Source: Eledone cirrhosa (Eukaryota; Mollusca; Cephalopoda; Octopoda; Eledonidae). Taken from it: a stretch of 64,000 nt of DNA. The notes beneath the pieces are model-generated. The model made no database searches, was not told the origin of the DNA, and worked only from the letters and a program-made list of their open reading frames with translations. Position 1 is the first letter of the stretch, and every line of letters begins with the position of its first letter. The stretch spans positions 3,753,336 through 3,817,335 of the forward strand of contig OZ024740.1 in NCBI GenBank assembly GCA_964016885.1, read 5' to 3'. Both the position numbers and the translations under genes were made by a program. Of the stretch, positions 25,062-40,000 are shown piece after piece.

Positions 25062-27112
25062 TTCATATATTTGGGGTTTAACACTGCTAGAATTCATATA
25101 TTTGGGGATTAACACAGTTAGAATTCATATATTTGGAGTTTCACTCGGCTAGAATTAATATATTTGGGGTTTAACACTGCTAGAATTAATATATTTGGGG
25201 TTTAACACTGCTAGAATTAATATATTTGGTGTTTAACACTGCTACAATTAATATATTTGGGGATTAACACAGTTAGAATTCATATATTTGGAGTTTAACT
25301 CTGCTAGAATTAATATATTTGGGGTTTAACACTGCTAGAATTAATATATTTGGGGTTTAACACTGCTAGAATTAATATATTTGGGGTTTAACACTGCTAC
25401 TATTAATATAGTTGGGTTTTAACATTGCTAGAATTAATATGTTTGGGGATTAACACTGCTAGAATTAATATATTTAGGAATTAACACTGCTAGAATTAAT
25501 ATATTTGCGGTTTAACACTTCTAGAATTAATATATTTGGGGATTAACACTGCTAGAATTAATATATTTGGGGATTAACACTGCTAGAATTAATATATTTG
25601 GCGTTTAACGCTGCTAGAATTAATATATTTGGGGATTAACGTTGCTAGAATTAATATATTTGGGGATTAACTCTGCTAGAATTAATATATTTGGGGATTA
25701 ACACTGCCATAATAAAAATATTTAGGGTTTAACACTGCTAGAATTAATATATTTGGGGATTAACACTACTAGAAATAATACATTTGGTGATTAACACTGT
25801 TAGAATTAATATATTTTGGGATTAACACTGCTAGAATTAATATATTTGGGGATTAACACTGCTAGAATTAATATATTTTGGGTTTAACACTGCTAGATTT
25901 AATATATTTGAGGATTAACACTGCTAGAATTAATATATTTTGGGATTAACACTGCTAGAATTAATATATTTGGGGTTTAACACTGCTAGAATTAATATAT
26001 TTTGGGTTTAACACTGCTAGAATTGATATATTTTGGCTTTAACACTGCTAGAATTAACATATTTAGGGTTTAACACTGCTAGAATTAATATATTTGGGGA
26101 TTAATACTGCTAGAATTAATATATTTGGGGATTAACACTGCTAGAATTAATATATTTGGGATTTAGCATTGCTAGAATTAATATATTTGGGGATTAACAC
26201 TGCTAGAATTAACATATTAGGGGATTAACACTGCTAGAATTAATATATTTGGGGATTAACACTGCTAGAATTAACATATTTGGTGTGTAACACTCCTAGA
26301 ATTATTATATTTGGGGATTAACACTGCTAGAATTAATATATTTTGGGTTTAAGATTGCTAGAATTAATATATTTGGGGTTTAACACTGCTAGAATTAATA
26401 TATTTGGGGTTTAACACTCCTAGAATTAATATATTTGGGGTTTAACACTGCTAGAATTAATATATTTGGGGATTAACACTGCTAGAATTAATATATTTGG
26501 GGATTAACACTGCTAGTATTAATATATTTGGGGTTTAACACTGCTAGAATTAATATATTTGGGGTTTAACACTGCTAGAATTAATATATTTGGGGATTAA
26601 CACTGTTAGAATTAATATATTTAGTGTTTAACACTGCTAGAATTAATATATTTGGGGATTAACACTGCCATAATAAAAATATTTAGGGTTTAACACTGCT
26701 AGAATTAATATATTTGGGGATTAACACTGCTAGAATTAATATATTTGGTGATTAACACTGCTAGAATTAATATATTTGGCGTTTAACGCTGCTAGAATTA
26801 ATATATTTGGGGATTAACACTGATAGTATTAATATATTTGGGGATTAACACTGATAGAATTAATATATTTGGGGATTAACACTGCTGGAATTAATATATT
26901 TGGAGATTAACACTGCTAGAATTAATATATTTGGGGATTAACATTGCTAGAATTAATATATTTGGGGATTAACACTGCTAGAATTAATATATTTGGGGAT
27001 TAACACTGCCATAATAAAAATATTTAGGGTTAACACTGCTAGAATTAATATATTTGGGGATTAACACTGCTAGAATTAATATATTTGGGGATTAACACTG
27101 CTAGAATTAATA
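25062..27112 (+). repeat. Higher-order block epsilon3
   Basis: The block matches epsilon2 with an offset of 8929, including the hybrid GTTGGGTTTTAACATTG unit (25,410-25,428). The GATAGTATT unit near 26,822 is a private substitution. Four extra monomers at about 26,990-27,112, including a 30-bp AGGGTTAACAC unit, raise the offset to 9052. It begins with GAATTCATAT units at about 25,061 and 25,091. Confidence 0.88.
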
Positions 27113-28972
27113 TATCTGGCGTTTAACGGTGCTAGAATTAATATATTTGGGGATTAACATTGCTAGAATTAATATATTTGGGGATTAACACTGCTAGAAT
27201 TAATATATTTGGGGATTAACACTGCTAGAATCAATATATTTGGCGTTCAACGCTGCTAGAATTAATATATTTGGGGATTAACATTGCTAGAATTAATATA
27301 TTTGGGGATTAACACTGCTAGAATTAATATATTTGGGGATTAACACTGCCATAATAAAAATATTTAGGGTTTAACACTGCTAGAATTAATATATTTGGGG
27401 ATTAACACTGTTAGAATTAATATATTTAGTGTTTAACACTGCTAGAATTAATATATTTGGGGATTAATACTGCTAGAATTAATATATTTGGGGATTAACG
27501 CTGCTAGAGTTAATATATTTGGGGTTTAACACTGCTAGAATTAATATATTTGGGGTTTAACACTGCTAGAATTAATATATTTGGGGTTTAACACTGCTGG
27601 AATTAATATATTTGGGGATTAACACTGCTAGAATTAATATATTTGGGGGTTAACACTGCTAGTATTAATATATTTGGGGTTTAACACTGCTAGAATTAAT
27701 ATATTTGGGGTTTAACACTGCTAGAATTAATATATTTGGGGATTAACACTGTTAGAATTAATATATTTAGTGTTTAACACTGCTAGAATTAATATATGTG
27801 GGGATTAACAATGCCATAATAAAAATATTTAGGGTTTAACACTGCTAGAATTAATATATTTGGGGATTAACACTGTTAGAATTAATATATTTGGGGATTA
27901 ACACTGCTAGAATTAATATATTTGGCGTTTAACTCTGCTAGAATTAATATATTTGGGGATTAACACTGACAGAATTAATATATTTGGGGATTAACACTGC
28001 TCGAATTAATATATTTGGGGATTAACACTGTTGGAATTAATATATTTGGAGATTAACACTGCTAGAATTAATATATTTGGAGATTAACATTGCTAGAATT
28101 AACATATTTGGGGATTAACACTGCTAGAATTAATATATTTGGGGATTAACACTGCCATAATAAAAATATTTAGGGTTTAACACTGCTAGAATTAATATAT
28201 TTGGCGATTAACACTGCTAGAATTAATACATTTGGGGATTAACACTGTTAGAATTAATATATTTTGGGATTAACACTTCTAGAATTAATATATTTGGGGA
28301 TTAACACTGCTAGAATTAATATATTTGGGGTTGAACACTGCTAGAAGTAATACATTTGGGGATTAACACTGCTAGAATTAATATATTTAGGGATTAACAC
28401 ATCTAGAATTAATATATTTGGAGTTTAACTCTGCTAGAATTAATATATTTGGGGTTTAACACTGCTAGAATTAATATATTTGGTGTTTAACACTGCTAGA
28501 ATTAATATATTTGGGGTTTAACACTGCTAGAATTAATATATTTGGGGATTAACACTGCTAGAATTAATATATTTGGGGTTTAACACTGCTAGAATTAATA
28601 TATTTGCGGTTTAACATGCTACAATAAATTATATTTGGGGTTTAACATTGCTAGAATTAATATATTTGGGGTTAAACACTGCTAGAAGTAATATATTTGG
28701 GGATTAACACTGCTAGAAGTAATATATTTGGTGATTAACACTGCTAGAATTAATATGTAAGGGGTTTAACACTACTAGAATTAATATATTTGCGGATTAA
28801 CACTGCTAGAATTAATATATTTTTGGGTTTAACACTGCTAGAATTAATATATTTGAGGATTAACACTCCTAGAATTAATATATTTTGGGATTAACACTGC
28901 TAGAATTAATATATTTGGGGTTTAACACTGCTAGAATTAATATATTTGGGGATTAACACTGTTACAATTAAT
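27113..28972 (+). repeat. Higher-order block zeta3 with a ten-monomer deletion
   Basis: This is a third copy of zeta. It aligns to zeta1 at offset 9052 to about 27,350 and at offset 8742 from about 27,464 on, so 310 bp (ten monomers) are missing between. It shares the aberrant CATGCTACAATAAATTATA unit (28,614) and ATATGTAAGG. Private changes include GGCGTTCAACGC at 27,242, AATGCCATAAT near 27,810 and two GAAGTAATAT units near 28,686 and 28,717. Confidence 0.88.
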
Positions 28973-31725
28973 ATATTTGGTGATTAACACTGCTGGAATT
29001 AATATATTTTGGGATTAACACTGTTAGAATTAATATATTTGGGGATTAACACTGTTAGAATTAATATATTTGGGGATTAACACTGCTCGAATTAATATAT
29101 TTGAGGATTAACACTGCTAGAATTAATATATTTGGGGATTAACACTGCTAGAATTAATATATTTGGGGTTTAACACTGCTAGAATTAATATATTTTGGGA
29201 TTAACACTGCTAGAATTAATATATTTGGGGATTAACACTGCCAGAATTAATATATTTGGGGATTAACACTGCTAGAATTAATATATTTGGGGATTAACAC
29301 TGCTATAATTAATATATTTGGGGTTGAACACTGCTAGAAGTAATACATTTCGGGATTAACACTGCTAGAATTAATATATTTAGGGATTAACACAGCTAGA
29401 ATTAATATATTTGGAGTTTAACTCTGCTAGAATTAATATATTTGGGGTTTAACACTGCTAGAATTAATATATTTGGGGTTTAACACTGCTAGAATTAATA
29501 TATTTGGGGTTTAACACTGCTAGAATTAATATATTTGGGGATTAACACTGCTCGAATTAATATATTTGGGGATTAACACTGCTGGAATTAATATATTTGG
29601 AGATTAACACTGCTAGAATTAATATATTTGGGGGTTAACACTGCTAGTATTAATATATTTGGGGTTTAACACTGCTAGAATTAATATATTTGGGGTTTAA
29701 CACTGCTAGAATTAATATATTTGGGGATTAACACTGTTAGAATTAATATATTTAGTGTTTAACACTGCTAGAATTAATATATTTGGGGATTAACACTGCC
29801 ATAATAAAAATATTTAGGGTTTAACACTGCTAGAATTAATATATTTGAGGATTAACACTCCTAGAATTAATATATTTTGGGATTAACACTGCTAGAATTA
29901 ATATATTTGGGGTTTAACACTGCTAGAATTAATATATTTGGGGATTAACACTGTTAGAATTAATATATTTGGGTATTAACACTGCTAGAATTAATATATT
30001 TGGCGTTTAACGCTGCTAGAATTAATATATTTGGGGATTAACATTGCTAGAATTAATACAGTTGGGGATTACCACTGCCATAATAAAAATATTTAGGGTT
30101 TAACACTGCTAGAATTAATATATTTGGGGATTAACACTGCTAGAATTAATACATTTGGGGATTAACACTGTTAGAATTAATATATTTTGGGATTAACACT
30201 GCTAGAATTAATATATTTGGGGATTAACACTGCTAGAATTAATATATTTTGGGTTTAACACTGCTAGAATTAATATATTTGAGGATTAACACTCCTAGAA
30301 TTAATATATTTTGGGATTAACACTGCTAGAATTAATATATTTGGGGTTTAACACTGCTAGAATTAATATATTTGGGGATTAACACTGTTAGAATTAATAT
30401 ATTTGGGGATTAACACTGCTAGAATTAATATATTTGGGGTTTAACACTGCTAGAATTAATATATTTGGGGATTAACACTGCTATAATTAAAATATTTAGG
30501 GTTTAACACTGCTAGAATAGATATATTTGGGGTTGAACACTGCTAAAGTTAATATATTTGGGGTTTAACACTGCTAGAATTAACATATTTGGGGATTAAT
30601 ACTGTGTAGAATTAATATATTTGGGGATTAACACTGCTAGAGTTAATATATTTGGGGTTTAACACTGCTAGAATTAACATATTTGGGGATTAACACTTTT
30701 AGAATTAATATATTTGGGGATTAACACTGCTAGAATTAATATATTTGGGGATTAACACTGCTAGAATTAATATATTTGGGATTTAACACTGCTAGAATTA
30801 ATATATTTGGGGATTAACACTGCTAGAATTAACATATTTGTGGATTAACACTGTTAGAATTAATATATTTGGGGATTAACACTGCTAGAATTAATATATT
30901 TGGGGATTAACACTGCTAGAATTAATATATTTGGGGTTTAACATTGCTAGAATTAATATATTTGGGGATTAACACTGCTAGAATTAATATATTTGGGGTT
31001 TAACACTGCTAGAATTAATATATTAGGGCATTAACACTGCTAGAATTAATATATTTAGGGATTAACACTTCTAGAATTAATATATTTGGAGTTTAACACT
31101 TCTAGAATTAATATATTTGGGGATTAACACTGCTAGAATTAATATATTTGGGGATTAACACTGCTAGAATTAATATATTTCGGGATTAACACTACTAGAA
31201 TTAATATATTTGGGGATAACACTGCTAGATTTAATATATTTCGGCATTAACACTGCTAGAATTAATATATTTGGGGATCAACACTGCTAGAATTAATATA
31301 TCTGGGGACTAACACTGCTAGAATTAATATATTTAGGGTTTATCACTGCTAGAATTAATATATTTGAGGATTAACACAGCTAGAATTAATATATTTGGGG
31401 TTAACACTGCTAGAATTAATATATTTGGGGATTAACACTGCTAGAATTAATATATTTGGGGATTAACACTGCTAGAATTAATATATTTGGGGATTAACAC
31501 TGCCGGAATTAATATATTTGGGGATTAACACTGCTATAATTAACATATTTGGGGATTAACACTGCTAGAATTAATATATTTGGGAATTAACACTGCTAGT
31601 ATTAATATATTTAGGGTTTAACACTGCTAGAATTAATATATTTGGGGATTAACACTGCTAGAATTAATGTATTTTGGGTTTAACACTGCTATAATTAAAA
31701 TATTTAGGGTTTAACACTGCTAGAA
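28973..31725 (+). repeat. Higher-order block eta2
   Basis: This is the second copy of eta1. From about 30,920 on it also resembles 41,940-42,760 inside the 7.87-kb unit (offset 11,034), with gaps. It therefore links the middle and right parts of the array. Confidence 0.9.
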
Positions 31726-32051
31726 TTAATATATTTGGGGTTTAACACTGCTAGAATTAATATATTTGGGGATTAACACTGCTAGAATTAATATATTTGT
31801 GGTTTAACACTGCTAGAATTCATATATTTGGGGTTTAACACTGCTAGAATTCATATATTTGGGGATTAACACTGCTAGTATTAATATATTTGTGGATTAA
31901 CACTGCTAGAATTAATATATTTGGGGATTAACACTGCTAGAAGTAATATATTTGTGGTTTAACACTGCTAGAATTAATATATTTGGGGATTAACACTGCT
32001 GGAATTAACATATTTGGGGATTAACACTGCTAGATTTAACATATTTGGGGA
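31726..32051 (+). repeat. Transition segment rich in GAATTC-bearing monomers
   Basis: Two successive monomers have T to C next to AATT, creating GAATTCATAT at 31,816 and 31,847. The stretch 31,320-32,160 aligns with 42,354-43,194 at offset 11,034. GAAGTAATAT at 31,940 aligns with 42,974. Confidence 0.82.
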
Positions 32052-34560
32052 TTAACACTGCTAGAATTAATATATTTGGGGATTAACACTGCTAGTATTA
32101 ATATATTTAGGGTTTAACACTGCTAGAATTAATATATTTGGGGATTAACACTGCTAGAATTAATGTATTTGGGGTTTAACACTGCTATAATTAAAATATT
32201 TAGGGTTTAACACTGCTAGAATTAATATATTTGGGGTTTAACACTGCTAGAATTAATATATTTGTGGATTAACACTGCTAGAATAAATATATTTGGCGAT
32301 TAACACTGCTAGAATTAATATATTTGGGGTTTAACACAGCTAGAAATAATATATATGGGGATTAACACTGCTAGAATTAATATATTTGGGGTTTAACACT
32401 GCTAGAATTAATATATTTGGGGTTTACCACTGCTAGAATTAATATATTTGGGGATTAACACTGCTAGAATTAATATATTTGGGGATTAACACTGCTAGAA
32501 TTAATATATTTGGGGATTAACACTGCTAGAATTAATATATTTAGGGTTTAACACTGCTAGAATTAATATATTTGGAGTTTAACTCTGCTAGAATTAAAAT
32601 ATTTGGGTTTAACACTGTTAGAATTAATATATTTGGGGATTAACACTGCTAGAATTAATATATTTGTGGTTTAACACTGCTAGAATTAATATATTTGGGG
32701 ATTAACACTGCTAGAATTAATATATTTGGGGTTTAACACAGCTAGAATTAATATATATGGGGATTAACACTGCTAGAATTAATATATTTGGGGTTTAACA
32801 CTGCTAGAATTAATATATTTGGGGATTAACACTGCTAGAATTAATATATTTGGGGTTTAACATTGCTCGAATTAATATATTTCGGGTTTAACACTGCTAG
32901 AATTAATATATTTGGGGATTAACACTGCTAGAATTAATATATTTGGGGATTAACACTGCTAGAATAAATATGTTTTGGGGTTTAACACTACTAGAATAAA
33001 TATATTTGGGGATAACACTGCTAGAATTAATATATTTGGGGATTAACACTGCTAGAATTAATATATTTGCGGATTAACACTGCTAGAATCAATATATTTA
33101 GGGTTTATCACTACTAGAATTAATATATTTTGTGTTTAACACTGCTAGAATTAATATATTTGGGGTTTAACACTGCTATAATTAAAATATTTAGGGTTTA
33201 ACGCTGCTAGAATTAACATATTTGGGGATTAACACTGTTAGAATTAATATATTTTTGGGATTAACACTGCTAGAATTAATATATTTGAGGATTAACACTG
33301 CTAGAATTAATATATTTGGGGTTTAACACTGTTAGAATTAACATATTTGGGGAATAACACTTTTAGAATTAATATATTTGGGGATTAACACTGCTAGAAT
33401 TAATATATTTGGGGATTAATACTGCTAGAATTAATATATTTGGGGATTAACACTGCTAGAATTAATATATTTGGGATTTAACACTGCTAGAATTAATATA
33501 TTTGGGGATTAACACTGCTAGAATTAACATATTTGGGAATTAACACTGCTAGAATTAATATATTTGGGGATTAACACTGCTAGAATTAATATATATGGTG
33601 TGTAACACTGGTAGAATTAATATATTTTGGGTTTAACACTGCTAGAATTAATATATTTGGGGATTAACACTGCTAGAATTAATATATTTGGGGATTAACC
33701 CTGCTAGAATTAATATGTTTGGGGTTTAACACTACTAGAATTAATATATTTGGGGATAACACTGCTAGAATTAATATATTTGGGCATTAACACTGCTAGA
33801 ATTAATATATTTGGGGTTTAACACTGCTAGAATTAATATATTTAAGGATTAACAGTGCTATAATAAAAATATTTAGGGTTTAACACTGCTAGAATCAATA
33901 TATTTAGGGTTTATCACTACTAGAATTAATATATTTTGGGTTTAACACTGCTAGAATTAATATATCTGGGGTTTAGCACTGCTATAATTAAAATATTTAG
34001 GGTTTAACACTGCTAGAATTGATATATTTGGGGTTGAACACTGCTAGAATTAACATATCTGGGGATTAACACTTTTAGAATTAATATATTTGGGGATTAA
34101 CACTGCTAGAATTAATATATTTGGGGATTAATACTGCTAGAATTAATATATTTGGGGATTAACACTGCTAGAATTAATATATTTGGGATTTAACACTGCT
34201 AGAATTAATATATTTGGGGATTAACACTGCTAGAATTAACATATTTGGGGATTAACACTGCTAGAATTAATATATTTGGGGATTAACACTGCTAGAATTA
34301 ATATATTTGGTGTGTAACACTGCTAGAATTAATATATTTGGAGTTTAACTCTGCTAGAATTAAAATATTTGGGTTTAACACTGTTAGAATTAATATATTT
34401 GGGGATTAACACTGCTAGAATTAATATATTTGTGGTTTAACACTGCTAGAATTAATATATTTGGGGATTAACACTGCTAGAATTAATATATTTGGGGTTT
34501 AACACAGCTAGAATTAATATATATGGGGATTAACACTGCTAGAATTAATATATTTGGGGT
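32052..34560 (+). repeat. Higher-order block iota1 (first half of a 2,509-bp tandem duplication)
   Basis: The block is repeated immediately at 34,561-37,069. 2509 is 81 x 31 minus 2. Markers include GAAATAATATATATGG near 32,344, ATTAAAATATTTGGG at 32,591 and again at 34,357, GCTCGAATT with TTTCGGG near 32,872, a long GTTTTGGGG unit near 32,971, GGGGAATAAC near 33,350, TTTAAGGATTAACAGTGC near 33,841 and ACATATCTGG near 34,052. I saw no base difference between the two copies on the lines compared. Confidence 0.92.
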
Positions 34561-37069
34561 TTAACACTGCTAGAATTAATATATTTGGGGATTAACACTG
34601 CTAGTATTAATATATTTAGGGTTTAACACTGCTAGAATTAATATATTTGGGGATTAACACTGCTAGAATTAATGTATTTGGGGTTTAACACTGCTATAAT
34701 TAAAATATTTAGGGTTTAACACTGCTAGAATTAATATATTTGGGGTTTAACACTGCTAGAATTAATATATTTGTGGATTAACACTGCTAGAATAAATATA
34801 TTTGGCGATTAACACTGCTAGAATTAATATATTTGGGGTTTAACACAGCTAGAAATAATATATATGGGGATTAACACTGCTAGAATTAATATATTTGGGG
34901 TTTAACACTGCTAGAATTAATATATTTGGGGTTTACCACTGCTAGAATTAATATATTTGGGGATTAACACTGCTAGAATTAATATATTTGGGGATTAACA
35001 CTGCTAGAATTAATATATTTGGGGATTAACACTGCTAGAATTAATATATTTAGGGTTTAACACTGCTAGAATTAATATATTTGGAGTTTAACTCTGCTAG
35101 AATTAAAATATTTGGGTTTAACACTGTTAGAATTAATATATTTGGGGATTAACACTGCTAGAATTAATATATTTGTGGTTTAACACTGCTAGAATTAATA
35201 TATTTGGGGATTAACACTGCTAGAATTAATATATTTGGGGTTTAACACAGCTAGAATTAATATATATGGGGATTAACACTGCTAGAATTAATATATTTGG
35301 GGTTTAACACTGCTAGAATTAATATATTTGGGGATTAACACTGCTAGAATTAATATATTTGGGGTTTAACATTGCTCGAATTAATATATTTCGGGTTTAA
35401 CACTGCTAGAATTAATATATTTGGGGATTAACACTGCTAGAATTAATATATTTGGGGATTAACACTGCTAGAATAAATATGTTTTGGGGTTTAACACTAC
35501 TAGAATAAATATATTTGGGGATAACACTGCTAGAATTAATATATTTGGGGATTAACACTGCTAGAATTAATATATTTGCGGATTAACACTGCTAGAATCA
35601 ATATATTTAGGGTTTATCACTACTAGAATTAATATATTTTGTGTTTAACACTGCTAGAATTAATATATTTGGGGTTTAACACTGCTATAATTAAAATATT
35701 TAGGGTTTAACGCTGCTAGAATTAACATATTTGGGGATTAACACTGTTAGAATTAATATATTTTTGGGATTAACACTGCTAGAATTAATATATTTGAGGA
35801 TTAACACTGCTAGAATTAATATATTTGGGGTTTAACACTGTTAGAATTAACATATTTGGGGAATAACACTTTTAGAATTAATATATTTGGGGATTAACAC
35901 TGCTAGAATTAATATATTTGGGGATTAATACTGCTAGAATTAATATATTTGGGGATTAACACTGCTAGAATTAATATATTTGGGATTTAACACTGCTAGA
36001 ATTAATATATTTGGGGATTAACACTGCTAGAATTAACATATTTGGGAATTAACACTGCTAGAATTAATATATTTGGGGATTAACACTGCTAGAATTAATA
36101 TATATGGTGTGTAACACTGGTAGAATTAATATATTTTGGGTTTAACACTGCTAGAATTAATATATTTGGGGATTAACACTGCTAGAATTAATATATTTGG
36201 GGATTAACCCTGCTAGAATTAATATGTTTGGGGTTTAACACTACTAGAATTAATATATTTGGGGATAACACTGCTAGAATTAATATATTTGGGCATTAAC
36301 ACTGCTAGAATTAATATATTTGGGGTTTAACACTGCTAGAATTAATATATTTAAGGATTAACAGTGCTATAATAAAAATATTTAGGGTTTAACACTGCTA
36401 GAATCAATATATTTAGGGTTTATCACTACTAGAATTAATATATTTTGGGTTTAACACTGCTAGAATTAATATATCTGGGGTTTAGCACTGCTATAATTAA
36501 AATATTTAGGGTTTAACACTGCTAGAATTGATATATTTGGGGTTGAACACTGCTAGAATTAACATATCTGGGGATTAACACTTTTAGAATTAATATATTT
36601 GGGGATTAACACTGCTAGAATTAATATATTTGGGGATTAATACTGCTAGAATTAATATATTTGGGGATTAACACTGCTAGAATTAATATATTTGGGATTT
36701 AACACTGCTAGAATTAATATATTTGGGGATTAACACTGCTAGAATTAACATATTTGGGGATTAACACTGCTAGAATTAATATATTTGGGGATTAACACTG
36801 CTAGAATTAATATATTTGGTGTGTAACACTGCTAGAATTAATATATTTGGAGTTTAACTCTGCTAGAATTAAAATATTTGGGTTTAACACTGTTAGAATT
36901 AATATATTTGGGGATTAACACTGCTAGAATTAATATATTTGTGGTTTAACACTGCTAGAATTAATATATTTGGGGATTAACACTGCTAGAATTAATATAT
37001 TTGGGGTTTAACACAGCTAGAATTAATATATATGGGGATTAACACTGCTAGAATTAATATATTTGGGGT
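34561..37069 (+). repeat. Higher-order block iota2 (second half of the tandem duplication)
   Basis: This is the second copy of 32,052-34,560. It runs into the 7.87-kb unit without a visible boundary; the last 400 bp are shared with theta1. Within and just after it a 1766-bp spacing (ATTAAAATATTTGGG at 35,100 and 36,866) shows a further partial third copy of iota, continuing to about 38,440 with loss of one T at the GTTTTGGGG unit. Confidence 0.92.
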
Positions 37070-40000
37070 TTAACACTGCTAGAATTAATATATTTGGGGA
37101 TTAACACTGCTAGAATTAATATATTTGGGGTTTAACATTGCTCGAATTAATATATTTCGGGTTTAACACTGCTAGAATTAATATATTTGGGGATTAACAC
37201 TGCTAGAATTAATATATTTGGGGATTAACACTGCTAGAATAAATATGTTTGGGGTTTAACACTACTAGAATAAATATATTTGGGGATAACACTGCTAGAA
37301 TTAATATATTTGGGGATTAACACTGCTAGAATTAATATATTTGCGGATTAACACTGCTAGAATCAATATATTTAGGGTTTATCACTACTAGAATTAATAT
37401 ATTTTGTGTTTAACACTGCTAGAATTAATATATTTGGGGTTTAACACTGCTATAATTAAAATATTTAGGGTTTAACGCTGCTAGAATTAACATATTTGGG
37501 GATTAACACTGTTATAATTAATATATTTTTGGGATTAACACTGCTAGAATTAATATATTTGAGGATTAACACTGCTAGAATTAATATATTTGGGGTTTAA
37601 CACTGTTAGAATTAACATATTTGGGGAATAACACTTTTAGAATTAATATATTTGGGGATTAACACTGCTAGAATTAATATATTTGGGGATTAATACTGCT
37701 AGAATTAATATATTTGGGGATTAACACTGCTAGAATTAATATATTTGGGATTTAACACTGCTAGAATTAATATATTAGGGGATTAACACTGCTAGAATTA
37801 ACATATTTGGGGATTAACACTGCTAGAATTAATATATTTGGGGATTAACACTGCTAGAATTAATATATATGGTGTGTAACACTGGTAGAATTAATATATT
37901 TTGGGTTTAACACTGCTAGAATTAATATATTTGGGGATTAACACTGCTAGAATTAATATATTTGGGGATTAACCCTGCTAGAATTAATATGTTTGGGGTT
38001 TAACACTACTAGAATTAATATATTTGGGGATAACACTGCTAGAATTAATATATTTGGGCATTAACACTGCTAGAATTAATATATTTGGGGTTTAACACTG
38101 CTAGAATTAATATATTTAAGGATTAACAGTGCTATAATAAAAATATTTAGGGTTTAACACTGCTAGAATCAATATATTTAGGGTTTATCACTACTAGAAT
38201 TAATATATTTGGGGATTAACACTGCTAGAATTAATATATCTGGGGTTTAGCACTGCTATAATTAAAATATTTAGGGTTTAACACTGCTAGAACTGATATA
38301 TTTGGGGTTGAACACTGCTAGAATTAACATATCTGGGGATTAACACTTTTAGAATTAATATATTTGGGGATTAACACTGCTAGAATTAATATATTTGGGG
38401 ATTAATACTGCTAGAATTAATATATTTGGGGATTAACACTGCTAGAATTAATATATTTGGTGTGTAACACTGCTAGAATTAATATATTTGCGGATTAACA
38501 CTGCTAGAATTAACATATTTGGGGATTAACACTGCTAGAATTAATATATTTGGGGATTAACACTGCTAGAATTAATATATTTGGTGTGTAACATTGCTAG
38601 AATTAATATATTTGCGGATTAACACTGCTAGAATTAATATATTTAGGGTTTAACATTGCTAGAATTAATATATTTGGGGTTTAACACTGCTAGAATTAAC
38701 ATATTTGGGGTTTAACACTGCTAGAATTAATATATTAGGGCATTAACACTGCTAGAATTAATATAGTTAGGGATTAACACTTCTAGAATTATTATATTTG
38801 GAGTTTAACACTGCTAGAATTAATATATTTGGGGATTAACACTGCTAGAATTAATATATTTGGGGATTAACACTGCTAGAATTAATATATTTGGGGATTA
38901 ACATTACTAGAACTAATATATTTGGGGATAACACTGCTAGAATTAATATATTTCGGCATTAAACACTCCTAGAATTAATATATTTGGGGATCAACACTGC
39001 TAGAATTAATATATCTGGGGACTAACACTGCTAGAATTAATATATTTAGGGTTTATCACTGCTAGAATTAATATATTTGAGGATTAACACAGCTAGAATT
39101 AATGTATTTGGGGTTAACACTGCTAGAATTAATATATTTGGGGATTAACACTGCTAGAATTAATATATTTGGGGATTAACACTGCTAGAATTAATATATT
39201 TGGGGATTAACACTCCTGGAATTAATATATTTGGGGATTAACACTGCTATAATTAACATATTTGGGGATTAACACTGCTAGAATTAATATATTTGGGGAT
39301 TAACACTGCTAGTATTAATATATTTAGGATTTAACACTGCTAGAATTAATATATTTGGGGATTAACACTGCTAGAATTAATGTATTTGGGGTTAACACTG
39401 CTAGAATTAATATATTTGGGGATTAACACTGCTAGAATTAATATATTTGGGGATTAACACTGCTAGAATTAATATATTTGGGGATTAACACTGCTGGAAT
39501 TAATATATTTGGGGATTAACACTGCTAGAATTAACATATTTGGGGATTAACACTGCTAGAATTAATATATTTGGGGATTAACACTGCTAGTATTAATATA
39601 TTTAGGGTTTAACACTGCTAGAATTAATATATTTGGGGATTAACACTGCTAGAATTAATGTATTTGGGGTTTAACACTGCTAGAATTAATATATATGGGG
39701 ATTAACACTGCTAGAATTAATATATTTGGGGATTAACACTGCTAGAATTAATATATTTCGGGATTAACACTGCTAGAATTAATATATTTAGGGTTTAACA
39801 CTGCTAGAATTAATATATTTGGAGTTAGTTTAACTCTGCTAGAATTAATATATTTGGGTTTAACACTGTTAGAATTAATATATTTGGGGATTAACACTGC
39901 TAGAATTAATATATTTGTGGTTTAACACTGCTAGAATTAATATATTTGGGGTTTAACACAGCTAGAATTAATATATATATGGGGATTAACACTGCTAGAA

